Source: Monodelphis domestica (Eukaryota > Chordata > Mammalia > Didelphimorphia > Didelphidae). Taken from it: a stretch of DNA of 64,000 bases. Below, piece by piece: positions 1-11,900 of the stretch (positions within the stretch are counted from its first letter, which is position 1; each line of letters starts with the position of its first letter). The notes beneath the pieces were generated by a model. The model was not told where the DNA came from and did not search any database. It saw nothing but the letters and a program-made list of their open reading frames with translations. The DNA lies in contig NC_077232.1 of assembly GCF_027887165.1 (NCBI RefSeq), forward strand, positions 9,914,559 through 9,978,558, in the 5' to 3' direction. The translations under genes and the position numbers were made by a program.

Positions 1-719
1 GGAGTTTGGATCGGCAGCAAAAAGGATGGGCAAGAGAAACGACTTATCCCTTCTCTGCCAAGAACCCCTGGCTTAATTTGCTCAATTAAAGCCAGGAAAA
101 ATGGGGAGAAAAAACTCAGCAGGAGCAGGGCAGCAGCTCCGAAGAGAGTTTGGAGTTCTCTCAGAGTTCACGAAGTAGGTGGTGAAAAGCCATGGCAGGA
201 GAAATGTGGCTTTGTAAAATTTATCTAGGCTATCTTAAAAAATCGAGAATTCTTACTCCAACTTCAGTGGTTGCCATCAATGTAAAAGTTGAAATTAATG
301 TACAATACTTAAAATATATTTTATACGATTTATTAATAATCACTAGAAGTAAAGGAATTAAAAAGTAACAAAATAAAACCTTGTGCCCATGGCACATCTG
401 CCTGTTCAAACAGCTTGCTCCATCAATGTCCCGACCCAGGAAGGAAAGACCTCTAGCCATGGAAGACCACCCTATCTATCTTCTGTGTATGTCAGCATGT
501 AATGACAGGAAGTCAGTGGGCTCCTGAGAAATGTAGTTCAGAGGCACGAGATTTCCAGTTACACAATGTGCAGCTTGGAAAAAAGAAAGGAGTGGTTGCT
601 GCTCTGGACACAGCCCTGATAAGTGTGTTGAATATGGATGATGCAGGCTCATTTGGGGTTTCTTCAGGTTAATCCTTCTCGGTAGGATGACGTTCATCTT
701 CAAATTTCTTTTGTTCCAG
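1..719 (+). other. ATL3 intron with LTR-like relic
   Basis: This is intronic sequence upstream of the first visible exon. Positions about 300-395 share clear similarity with 51705-51800 (both contain ATAAAACC or ATAAAAACC then GTGCCCATGG). They belong to one dispersed, LTR-like family on the minus strand. The rest is unclassified. Confidence 0.5.
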
Positions 720-770
720 ATTTATAACTTGTCCCAGAACATCCAAGAGGATGATCTCCAACAGTTGCAG
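720..770 (+). CDS. ATL3: ATL3 exon (likely 5): GTPase domain segment
   Basis: This 51-nt exon encodes 17 residues starting [12 protein letters not shown], a signature of the atlastin GTPase domain. It follows a TTCCAG acceptor and ends at a CAG/gtaagc donor. It is in phase 0 at both ends. The next exon is 10.4 kb away because the intron took up an ERV and an L1. Confidence 0.96.
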
Positions 771-3700
771 GTAAGCAGGGCTCACAGAAGTTATTTCCTT
801 AGGGTTTTTGTCTATTCCAAGTTTTCACCTCTTTTCGAACAATCTTAGGAGGGCGTTTTTCTCTAAGAGGTTCAAGGGTGTAAGAAGGTTGCTGTTCCCT
901 TTCCATGCCCATAATGGCTGGCAGCATCTCTGGGCCTGCCCAGCTTCCCTATTTTGGGCCTTTTCACCTGGGACCTCTGTAGAATTCCCTTGAGTCACCT
1001 TACTCAGCACCTCCTCCCCTCAGGACTGTCTCATCTGTCCTGTTACAAGGGAATCACTTTAAAATCAGGGTCCTTGGTGACCCCACTTCTTCCTGCTCCC
1101 TAGAGACCTCCCTCCTACACCCAAGCCCTGACCAGGCTTGTCCTCTTCTTCCACATCTCCTAACCTTTCCCCTTCATGGATGAAGGCCATCCCAGTGGCT
1201 GCCTCTGCCTCCAGCTGCTTGCTCCTTCAGAATTCCTGAAAGAGGTGGTGTTAAGCCATATTTAGTATTGCCAGGATTATGGTAGTCTTTTTTTAACCCT
1301 TGCCTTGTGCCTTAGGCTCCATACTGTTTATTGGTTCCAAGGCAGAAGAGTGGTAAGGGCTAGGCAATGGAGGTTAAGTGACTTGCCCAGGGTCACATGG
1401 CTAAACTATATCTGAGGCTGAATTTGAGCTCAGGACCTCCTGTCTCTGGGCTCAGCTCTATCTACTGAGCCATCTAGCCTCCTTTAGGAACATTTGACGA
1501 ATATTTCTTGTTTTTTGTGGACTCAATGGCAATTAAGTTAATTGAGTTCAGAGCTGGTTGGAGAGATGGCCAAGGAGTTCCCAATCCCACATTCTTGTGG
1601 TATGAGACCTTGAGTGAGTTGCTATGTGGACCTGCCTGCCTCCCTACCCTATGTGACGTTTTGGCCAGTGTCTTGGTTAGAGGCTCAGGGGAAATGTTCC
1701 CCAAATCCCCAGATGCCTCAGAGCTGGGAGGAGAGCATATGTCCAGAAGACAGAGCCAGGATCCCAAAGGCTCTGGGCAGACGGACACAGGCAGCTCAAT
1801 CCCGTAGCCTTTAGTAGGGATAAAGGCCACTAGGTCTCACTTTTGGCCCTGTAAGTCACCTTACAGGCATTCAGTGGGGCAGGCGTAACCAGGCAACAGT
1901 TTGTCTGAAAGAGATCAAGTGGTTCTGCTGGACCTCGGCTCTGTCTATGTCAGTCGTGGTCAGGGCTGTCCAGGACTTCAAGGGAAGACCTTGGGATGCT
2001 GGGACTAAGAGACCAGGGGTCCCTTGTTCTCTACTTTTCTTGAGCTTTCTCTGGAGCAACAGGCTGCTCAGTTTTAGGGAGCACAGTTGAAGGAGGCTAT
2101 TGAAGAGAGCATCCTAGCAGCTAGGGAAGCACCCAGAGGGGAAAGCCTGAAGAAGAGGAGGCCAGGGAGGGATCCTGTTAGTGGGCCATTTGTCCAGCCC
2201 GTTAAAACTGGAATTCCTTTGGGCACAAGCTGGACTTGGGGCTGCTGAGCTCCTGCCCTGCAGTGATGTGGTTCGGTCACAGTGCCCAGGATTCCCTGGA
2301 GAGATAGAGAAATTGGGAGGAGGGTCAGCTTTGGGGTAGATGGTGCTGAAATGAAGTTGAGGGACTTGACTTGGGACTTCCCCTGTGGGCCAGAGAGAGA
2401 GGCTGGAAGAGAGAAGAAGGGGCCCAGGCATGAGGGCCATGGGCTGGGGAAGCTGAGGGCATGGACCTGCTGGGGACGTGGAGGCTCTGACTGTGGGGGT
2501 GACTGAGCCTGAGCCAGGAGGTGCTCATGTCAAAGGCTGCTGTCACGCTGTCCTTTGTCAGGGGGCAATCGGGCTCTGACTCTGCCAGCCTCAGCACCCC
2601 TAAATAGGTTCAATGTAGCTTCTATATCATCCTGCCCCACCCAAGTCTCCTTGGCTGTGTTCCATCATGTCATTGGCCCACAAATATTTATTGAATGCTC
2701 ACCATGGCTAGGCACTGGGGAGAGAAATACAAGAAGGGAATAATCCCTTGTTGCAAGGAGTTTCTATTCTGTCTGAGGTGAAGAATTCATGTTCACATGT
2801 GTGTGGCCAAATGTACATATCCATATACATCCATTTGTCTATGGATTATTATCTCCAATTCATATGATAAGATAGAGTCACAATTCATATGATAGGATAG
2901 AGTCAATCAGTCTCAGCAGAAGATGCTTTTTCTTCACATGTGAGCAGTGAATCCAAGAGTCTCTTTCTCCAATCTTTATAGATGTTGGAGTAGTTAATAA
3001 TATTTGGAATGGTCCTTCCCACGAAGGTTGAGTTGCTCCAGTTCGCTTGAAATTCTTGATATAAACTTTATCTCCTGGGTTCAGGTCATGCAGAGAAAAG
3101 TCTAATGGTCCAGCTTGTACTGCAGTTCCGGATTCATGAAGTTTACGTAGTTTGTGCTGTAACTCCTGTATATAGGAAGCAATAGTAATATCTCCCCCTA
3201 ATAGCGATGTATAAGCCGGGGAGAAAGGCTTAGCCTGTATAGGCGGATGTCCAAAAAGCATCACAAATGGTGAAATATGTAAGTCTCCTCTAGGCCTGCT
3301 TCTAAGATAAAATAGGGCCAAAGGGAGAATTTCGGGCCATTTTAAATGGGTCTCAGTGCATAATTAATTTGCCAATCATAGTCTTAAGTTCTTTATTCAT
3401 CCTCTCCACTTGGCCTGAGCTCTGGGGGTGATATGGAACATGGAATTTTGGAGTTCTCCCCAAGCAAGAATATATTTGGTTTAAGACAGAATCGGTAAAA
3501 TGACTCCCTCTATCGGAGTCAATACGTGCTGGCAGGCCAAAACGAGGAATAATTTCTTTTAAAAGTATCTTTGCAACAAAATCTGCTGTGGCTCGGGTCG
3601 TAGGAAATGCTTCCGGCCATCTGGTTAGTTGATCTACAATTACGAGACAAAATTTATAACGTCCAGCCTTTGGCATTGTTATGAAATCTATCTGTAGATG

Positions 3701-6700
3701 TTCAAAAGGTGTGTAAGCCAGAGGATGTCCCCCAAAGGCTTTTCCACGATATGCATGTTGGTTATATGCCTGGCAAATAGGGCAGGCTGAACATACTTTA
3801 GAGGCTATAGTAGTTATACCAGGGGCTATCCATACTCTCTTGACAGAATCCACGATGCCCTGGGTGCCAAAATGACCATTTTTATGAATAGATTGGCAAA
3901 TTTGGTTATAGAAACTTCTAGGGAGCAGGGGTTTTCCTTCAGATGACACCCATACTCCATTAATTTGTTTTGCTTTAAATTTTTGTTCCATTTTTCCACT
4001 TCCTTTTCATTATAGGAAAGTGATAAATTTAAATTATCAGTGGTTGTTAATGTTAAAATTAATCTAGGTCCTTCTATGGCTGCTAGTTTTGCAGAGGCAT
4101 CTGCTCGGTCATTTCCTCTAGAGACAGGGTCAGAGCCACCTGTATGGGCAGAGCAATGAACTACAGCTAGGGCTTTAGGCAGTTTGAGAGCAGAAAGAAC
4201 TTCATTAATAATTTCTGCATTAGCTATGGATTTTCCAGCTGAGGTTAAAAATCCTCTCTGGAGCCATAACATCCCGACTGAGTGACAAATGCCAAAAGCA
4301 TATCTAGAATCCGTATAAATTGTTGCCTTTTTATCCTTGGCAATTATACAAGCTTGTTTTAGAGCTATGAGTTCTGCTCCTTGAGCGCTAATGTTAGAAG
4401 GTAGTGAAGTTGACCATTCAGTGGCAAATTCTGAGACTACGGCAGCTCCAGTGTAACGTATGACATCCCTCATAAAAGAGGAACCATCGGTAAATAAAAT
4501 CAGATCTGCATTGTCTAAGGGAGTGTCCAAGAGATTATCTCGAGGCTTTTCTGCCATGGACACTAATGTTTCACAATTGTGTAATGGTTCTCCTGAAGTG
4601 GGTAAATCCGGAAGCAAGGTGGCAGGGTTAAGAGTTGAACAGCGTTTCAAGGTAATATTTTCACTATTTAATAAGGTTATTTCATACCTTGTAATTCTCT
4701 GATCCGAGAATGCCTGTGTTCTATGTTTTATCAATAATGCTTCTATCTCATGTGGGCACATTATTGTTAATGGACATCCCAATACTAAATCAACGGTTTT
4801 TGAGCATATACTCCTCTAAGGCATGGTGGTGCTCCTGCTGCTACTGGGTCTAGTTGGGCAGAATAATAAGCAATTGGACGCTGAGAAGGTCCCAAAGTCT
4901 GAGTTAACACACCAGAGGCCACTCCTCTTCGCTCATGCACATATAAAGTAAATGGCTTGTTGTAATCTGGGATGCCTAGAGCAGGGGCAGACATGATAGC
5001 CTTTTTTAGATCTGATAGAGCTGACAAGTGTTCAGGCTCTAATTTGAGGGGTTCAGGAACCGAATCCTTTGTTAATGCTATAAGGGGCTTAGTGATTTCC
5101 CCATAGCAAGGAATCCATTGTCTACAAAACCCTGTTGCTCCTAAAATTGCTCTCAGCTGTTTCTTAGTGGTAGGAGCACTCTATTTTTGAATGTTCTCAA
5201 TTCGTTTTGGAGAAATATAACGAGCACCCGCAGTCAAGATGAATCCCAAATATTCTACTTTTTGGAGACACCATTGAACTTATCCTTAGAGATTTTATGT
5301 CCTCTTTTGTGCAATTCCAAAAGAAGGTGTTTGCTATCTTCTTGACATGTTTTTGCATCTGTTGAAGCCAAGAGTAGATCATCTACATATTTGATTAATT
5401 TGCTATTTTTAAATGTTATATTGTCTGTGTCTTGGCTCAAAATTTGCTCAAATAAGCTCGGACTTTCGACATAACCCTGTGGCAGCCGACACCAGGTATA
5501 TTGTGAGCCCTTCCAGGTGAAAGCAAAAATATGCCTGGAGTTCTCGTGTATTGGTATGGAAAAGAAAGCTGAACACAAGTCTACTATTGTAAAGTATGTA
5601 GCTGTGCTAGGAATAGATGAAATAATAGTATGTATGTTAGAAACTACAGAGTGTCTCTTTATAACGTGATTATTCACTGCCCTTAGATCCTGTACGAATC
5701 TATAGATGTGCTTGCCATCGGGCCCTTTTTTTGGTTTTTTAATTGGCAGGATGGGCGTGTTGTATTCAGATTTGCAAGGGATTATTATTCCCTGTTCTAT
5801 TAATGAGTTAATAACTGGTGAAATACCCTCAATTGCCTCCTTTGAGAGGGGATACTGAGGGATAGAAGGAGGTGGGCTAGATTTAGCTTTTATCTGCACA
5901 GGAACAGCAGATTTAAGTAAGCCTACATCAGAAGAAGATGTGGCCCAAAGAGACTCCGGTATATTTTTAGGTATTTCAAAAATGGAAGGCTCTTTTGCCT
6001 CCTGGTTTTCCGAGAGAAGTACAGGGAGTAAATTTAAAGATTCCTCTGGTACTTCTAATGATAATGAGCCATCTGGGGAGCAGGTTATTGTGGCTCTGAG
6101 TTTGCATAGAAGGTCCCTCCCCAGTAAATTTAAAGGGGAGTCAGGCATCAAAAGGAAGGAGTGTTGTACCTCTAGGGGTCCTACAGACACCATTCTAGGA
6201 GGAAGTCTTTTAACTCTTTGGGTTATTCCTGATACTCCCATTACATTCTCTGAGCCAATAGAATAACATTGTAAATCAGGTGTTCTCTTTAATACAGACC
6301 AGGAAGCTCCGGTGTCTAATAGACAATCATAATAGGTGTTACCCACCTTTAAGGTAACATGGGGTTCATTAGTATGGGGGGGCAGTGGATAGGGACAACG
6401 GGTAGTAGGACATCAGGGTCCGGGAAATCAAAGGTTGTATCCTCTGATTCCTGTGCCCCAGCCTCCCCCCCGCCCCCCGACACCATCATTGTGTTTGGGA
6501 TATTCCTTGGGCACCCCCCTGAAGGGCACCTCTCTGAGGGTCATTAGTACCTCGAGTATTTTTTGGACGAGCTCCATTTCTCATATATTGTTGTTGTTCA
6601 TTATCATTATAATTTTCTTTAATTGGAACATTGTCATTATTTTCCCAATTCCTATTTCTATAATTCTGGTTTCTAAAGTTCTTATTTCTGTATTCATTAT

Positions 6701-8885
6701 AGTTATTTCCATAGTCATTATTATAATTTCTAGAATTCTGGTTTCTATAACCATTATCATCATTTCTATAGTTATTATTTCTAAAGCTATTATTAAACTG
6801 TGTATTCCTTCCAATCATCTTAAGAAAGGTTCTACATTCCATCATTTTGTGGCCCTTCTTCTCACAGAAGTGGCAAGTAATGGATTGATAATTGGATTTC
6901 TGGAGAGGGGCAATTGTCGTTGGTTCATTATCATGCCCACTTTCTAATTTAGTCATCCTATCTATTAAATATCTCATTTTTTTCTTCATTTCCTCCATGT
7001 CATCATTATTTTCTTCCTCCTTTTCTTTGTTTCCCTTTAAAACATATATAGCTGTTTTTCGCAATTCTTCAAGGTCCATATCTGACCATCTTGGGTATTG
7101 TGTTCTAAAATAATTCTTAATTGCTTTGCAAGAATTATTTACAAAGATTCTTCTAACTTGTCTTAAACTACTCTCTTTAGTTAAGTCCCAATCTAAGTAT
7201 CTGTCCCCAAACTCGATAATTCTATCCATAAATCTGGACGGTGATTCTTCTTCCTTTTGCTTAATTTTTTCCAGTTCCATCCACTTATCTGTACTGTCTG
7301 CACATTCCTTCATTGACATGAGGATGGCCTCTCTACAACGGTATAGTTGTAGATAATCCTCAGGATTGTTATAGTCCCATTCGGGATCCTGAGATGGCCA
7401 ATGTGCTGCATTACGCCCCCGGGTTTTGTTGACATGAGCAATTATTTTATTTTTTTCACGTTCACTTAAAAAAGCCTGTAGTAAGTTCTCAACGTCCTTG
7501 TAAGACGGATTATACTGAAAAAATATGTCTCCCATCTTTTTTGTTACTAGAAAAGGATCTTGTTCATATGTGGGGATATTTCGTGTAAATTCATTTATTT
7601 CTTGGGGAGTAAACGGTATCCTATGCCTTAAAGTCACCACATCCCCATTCCATCCTATTTCAGGTACTTCTCTTAGAGGAAACAGGCCTCTAGTTGAATT
7701 TTGTACCTGTGGGTCAGTTTGACAAGGACAGGTTTCTCTAGGAGGACAAGATCTCCCTTGCATTGGAATTTGGTTTTCTGTAGGAGAAGGAACATGAGAA
7801 ACTGGGATTGCAGGGGAAGGGTTTTGGGGATTAAATTCAGACAAGATTTGCACTACACGAGAGAAGCAGTCTGTTAACTGGGCTATAGGGAAGGTGTTTT
7901 CCATCTCTATTTCAGGGAAGGAAATTTCCTCATTCAAAGGTTCAGAAACAGGTCTGTTTCTGGTAGAGTGGGTGTTTGCCCATTGATCCTGTAAGAAACA
8001 TTTTATATCTTCTAATTGGGCTTGCATTTTATCCTCAATTTTTTCTATTTTATCCTCAATATTTTCTATTTTATCCTCAATATTTTTTATTTTAGCATCT
8101 CTAAATATAGTATTGAGGAGTACAAAAATGACAGTACCTATTAATATAAAAATTTGGAGGTATCCTGCATTCCTCAATGCCCCTAATTCTTCAGCTGCCA
8201 TATAATTGTCAAAGAATGTAGTACTCATTTTTATATATATTTTGTAATTTCACAAAACACGTGGGGAGCAGGGCAAAGCAACAAACTTTCCACAGGGTTT
8301 TTTTTCTAATCCAGGAAGTTGTTCCTTAAGGGAAAGGATATTTAGAAACAGCTCTTCCAGCCAGGACTTTAGAGTCCTGTTGCTGAGATTTAAAACAGCT
8401 GTTTTCTGTCTATCAGAGTCACACAGCTGGAAAGTATCTGAGGTCCGATTTGAACCCAGTACCTTCTGTCTCTAGGCCTGGCTCTCAATCCGCTGAGCTA
8501 CCCAGCTGTCCCTTAAGATTAAAGGGAAGAAAAAGAAAAACTGCTGATTCCAATTTAACTTAAGGAGAAAAGAGAAGAGAGAAAAAGTTTTTTATACTCA
8601 CGTGTTCTAGCAGCTGTGTCTTTAAGCCAAGTTTTTTGTTAAAAAAGAGGGACTAAGTGGTGAGATGGTATAGTAAAAAGGCAAGGAATTTCAGAAGTTT
8701 ATTGAGAGGATTCTTTAGACTCCTGTGTGGTCAGCCACAATGTAACAAGGAAATCACTTTAAAAGACTGATATATATTAATTTAAGGTCGCCAAGGAATT
8801 CAGCTATGTAATTCCTAAATGAAAACTCAAGTCAGCCGTCAGCCTTTTATAGAGTTTAATTACAAACAGGAAGAAGAAAGGAATT

Positions 8886-8968
<83 letters not shown>

Positions 8969-11900
8969 GGAGAGAAGGGAATAGGGCTTAAATACCCCCT
9001 CTGTTTAGGCTGGGCCAAAAGGCCCAAGCCCTTAGATAGCTGGGCAAAGAAAGGAGATCAGTCCCTATTACTCACGTGACCAAAATGGAGAAACAGTCTC
9101 AGAGGCCCCCACCTTCAGCTTCCTTCAGAGCAAGCTTCTCAGAGCACCTCTCCAACCACTCAGCCAAACTCTCCAACCCCCTCCAGTCCTCAGACCCCTC
9201 TCTCTTTAAGGAAACCATCCAAGTTGCCTCCCCTCAGTTCTCACATCTACCAATCACTGTCCATCATTTTCCCTGTGCCAATGGTGGCTCTAGCTTAACC
9301 CAGGACCGCCCAGAGGTCTGGGCTTTGCACATGTCTGTTGGAGGTCATATTCTCAAATAATTAAATTTTGATCTATGCTGCAGCCCTTCCTAAATCCTGT
9401 TAGGACTGAGTGGGGTGGAAATTGTATTTTCCAAGACCTGATTCTGTCATTCCAAGTATCTCTATTGTATCAATTCTAAAATCAATCATGACTCAAAGAA
9501 ATTCCTGTTCTATGCTTAAGCATAGGTCAAAGCCCTTTCCATTGTTCAGCAAAAGGTTTCTGTCCTAAAGTAATCTTAAGAAGGGAGGAGGAGGAACCTC
9601 CCATGCCAATGGGGTTCACATTCCAATAGAGTTCCCATTCTCAATAGGAAATTTTTCAAGTATGAAATTTCCCAATGGTGAAATTTCCAACATTTATAAG
9701 TCTAAGAAATTTTAAGGTTTACACGAGATAGGGTGGTTTGGGAAGGGTGGGCAGCCTTTGAGGGAGACCAAGATCAGGAAAGGCAGGGTCAAGAGGGATG
9801 GCCTGGGGCAAAGGCACAGAGGTGGGAGAGAGGAACAGAGAGGCCTGCTCATCTGGATCCTAGCCAGTGTGTGGGAAGAGTGGTGTCCACTGAGGCTAGA
9901 TAGGCAACTTGGGACCAGGGTGTAAAGGATCAGAAAAGCTCATAGAGGCAGAGGAAGGATTGGCTGAGGGAGCAGGGCATGTGTCCAGAGCTTCTCTGAA
10001 GGATGTTGCTTTGGCCAATGGGAGGCCGAAGATGGGCACAGCAGTCACCTCAGACCCCGGATCCCTTCTCTAGTGATTTCTCCCTTGTGTCCTTTCTCTG
10101 GGAAGCCTGTTCCGCTCTCTCATTGCCCACCCCCACCTCGCTTGGGTTCTTTGGCCCATTTTATTTCATTATTTTAAAAAAACTTTATTTTTAAATATTT
10201 TTCCATGGTTACATGATTCATTTTCTCTTCCTCCCCTCCCAGAGCTGACCAACAGTTCCACTGGGTTATATACTTAATATCTATTTCCATATTATTGATT
10301 TTTGTAATAGTCATCTTTTTAAAACCAAAACCCCAATCCTATACCCATATAACCAAATGATAAATCACATGTTTTTCTTCTGCATTTCTGCTCCCACAGT
10401 TCTTTCTCTGGATGTGGAGAATGTTTTTTCTCATAAGTCCCTCAGGACTGTCCTGGATCATTACATCGCTGCTAATCGCAGAATCAGTTACATTCAATTG
10501 TGCTACAATGTATCTATCTCTGTGTACTTTGTTCTCCTGGTTCTGCTCATTTCACTTCACATCAGTTCATGGAGGTCTTTCCAGTTCACATAGAAATCAA
10601 GCAGTTCATTGTTCCTCATAGCACAATAGTATTCCATCACCAACATGTACCACAATTTGTTCAGCCATTCCCCAATTGAAGCGCATCCTCTCATTTTCCA
10701 ATTTTTTGCCATCACAAAGAGCACAGCTATGAATATTTTTGTACAGGTCTTTTTCCTTATTATCTCTCCAGTGCTATGGTTGGATCAAAAGGCAGGCAGT
10801 CTTTCAGCACCCTTTGGGTATAGTTCCAAATTGTCTTCCAGAATGGTTGGACCAATTCACAACTCCACCAACAATGCATTAGTGTCCCAATTTTGCTACA
10901 TCCTCTCCAACATTTATCACTTTACTGTCACATTGGCCAATCTGCTAGGTGGTGTGAGGTAGTACGTCAGGGTCTTTGGCCCATTTTAGAGGACAACTGT
11001 GCAGTCTCTGCCCATGACTGGGATGTCTTCACTCCCACAAGTCATTGTTGGTCATGCTGGCCCATCAGTGGATCTGATGAAGCCCCTGCTGTGTGGCAGG
11101 CCCTGCCCTGAATGTGGGGATGTGAAGGACTAGAGGGGGGACCATGGGATGTGCAGCTCTGGCTGCTGGGACTTACACATTGTTGTCTTTGTCTGTTTCT
11201 TTTTGGAAGCTTTTCACGGAGTATGGTCGTCTGGCGCTGGATGAAATTTTCCAGAAGCCTTTCCAGGTATAGCCCTTCATGGAAGTTCCCTCCCCCACCC
11301 AATCTGTGCCCTTAGGCCCACTTCCCCTGGGGCAGATGGTCCTCAGCCTTTCCCTATTCCTCCCCTTGGGCTAGGCCCCTTTCCAGCCCATGGGCCTTGG
11401 CCCCTTGGTCCAAAGCCTTAGACCCTGGAGGGAGTCCATAGACCCTGCTGCTTCTTGCCAGGGATTCCCAGAACAGGGAGATCCCGACATGTCTCAGCGT
11501 GTCCTGGGCGCTCTTTGAAGGGGGCCTTTAGCTGCTGCTCAGAGCTAGCACCCATGGAACACCCAGCACTTCACTGATACCGTGGCATCTGCCCTGGGAG
11601 ATGGGGGCAAAGTGATCCCCATTTGATGAATGAGGGAAGCGAGGCACACAGTGGTTCAGAACTTTCCCGGGGTCACTTCTGAGGTCTCATCTGCTCCAGG
11701 CCCAGCAGCCATTAATTTGTACAAGACTGGGTGTGACCCCCCCCTTCTCTCCCTACAGACGCTGATGTTTCTGATCCGAGATTGGAGTTTTCCGTATGAG
11801 TACAGATTTGGCCTCAAGGGGGGAATGCAGTTTCTGGAAAAGCGCTTGCAGGTAACTCACGTTCGGTCCTGGGTGTCCCTTGGAGGGCCCACGTGGAAGG

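Larger units (their letters stand above)
2856..9723 (-). mobile_element. Gammaretrovirus-like ERV, 3'-truncated
   Basis: This class I endogenous retrovirus sits antisense in an ATL3 intron. Read on the minus strand it has a 5' LTR (9723-8741), a leader, gag, and a frame-broken protease, reverse transcriptase, RNase H and integrase. It stops after the integrase C-terminus. No env and no 3' LTR are present. The gamma-type assignment rests on the integrase end, the single CCHC zinc knuckle and the capsid homology. A solo LTR of the same family lies at 30672-31737. The left edge at 2856 is the start of a 25-bp duplication and may mark a deletion or rearrangement. Confidence 0.93.

Noticed and set aside
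2282-2597. Overlapping open frames near 2.1-2.6 kb
   Set aside because: They lie within an ATL3 intron, have no splice partners and no recognisable domains.
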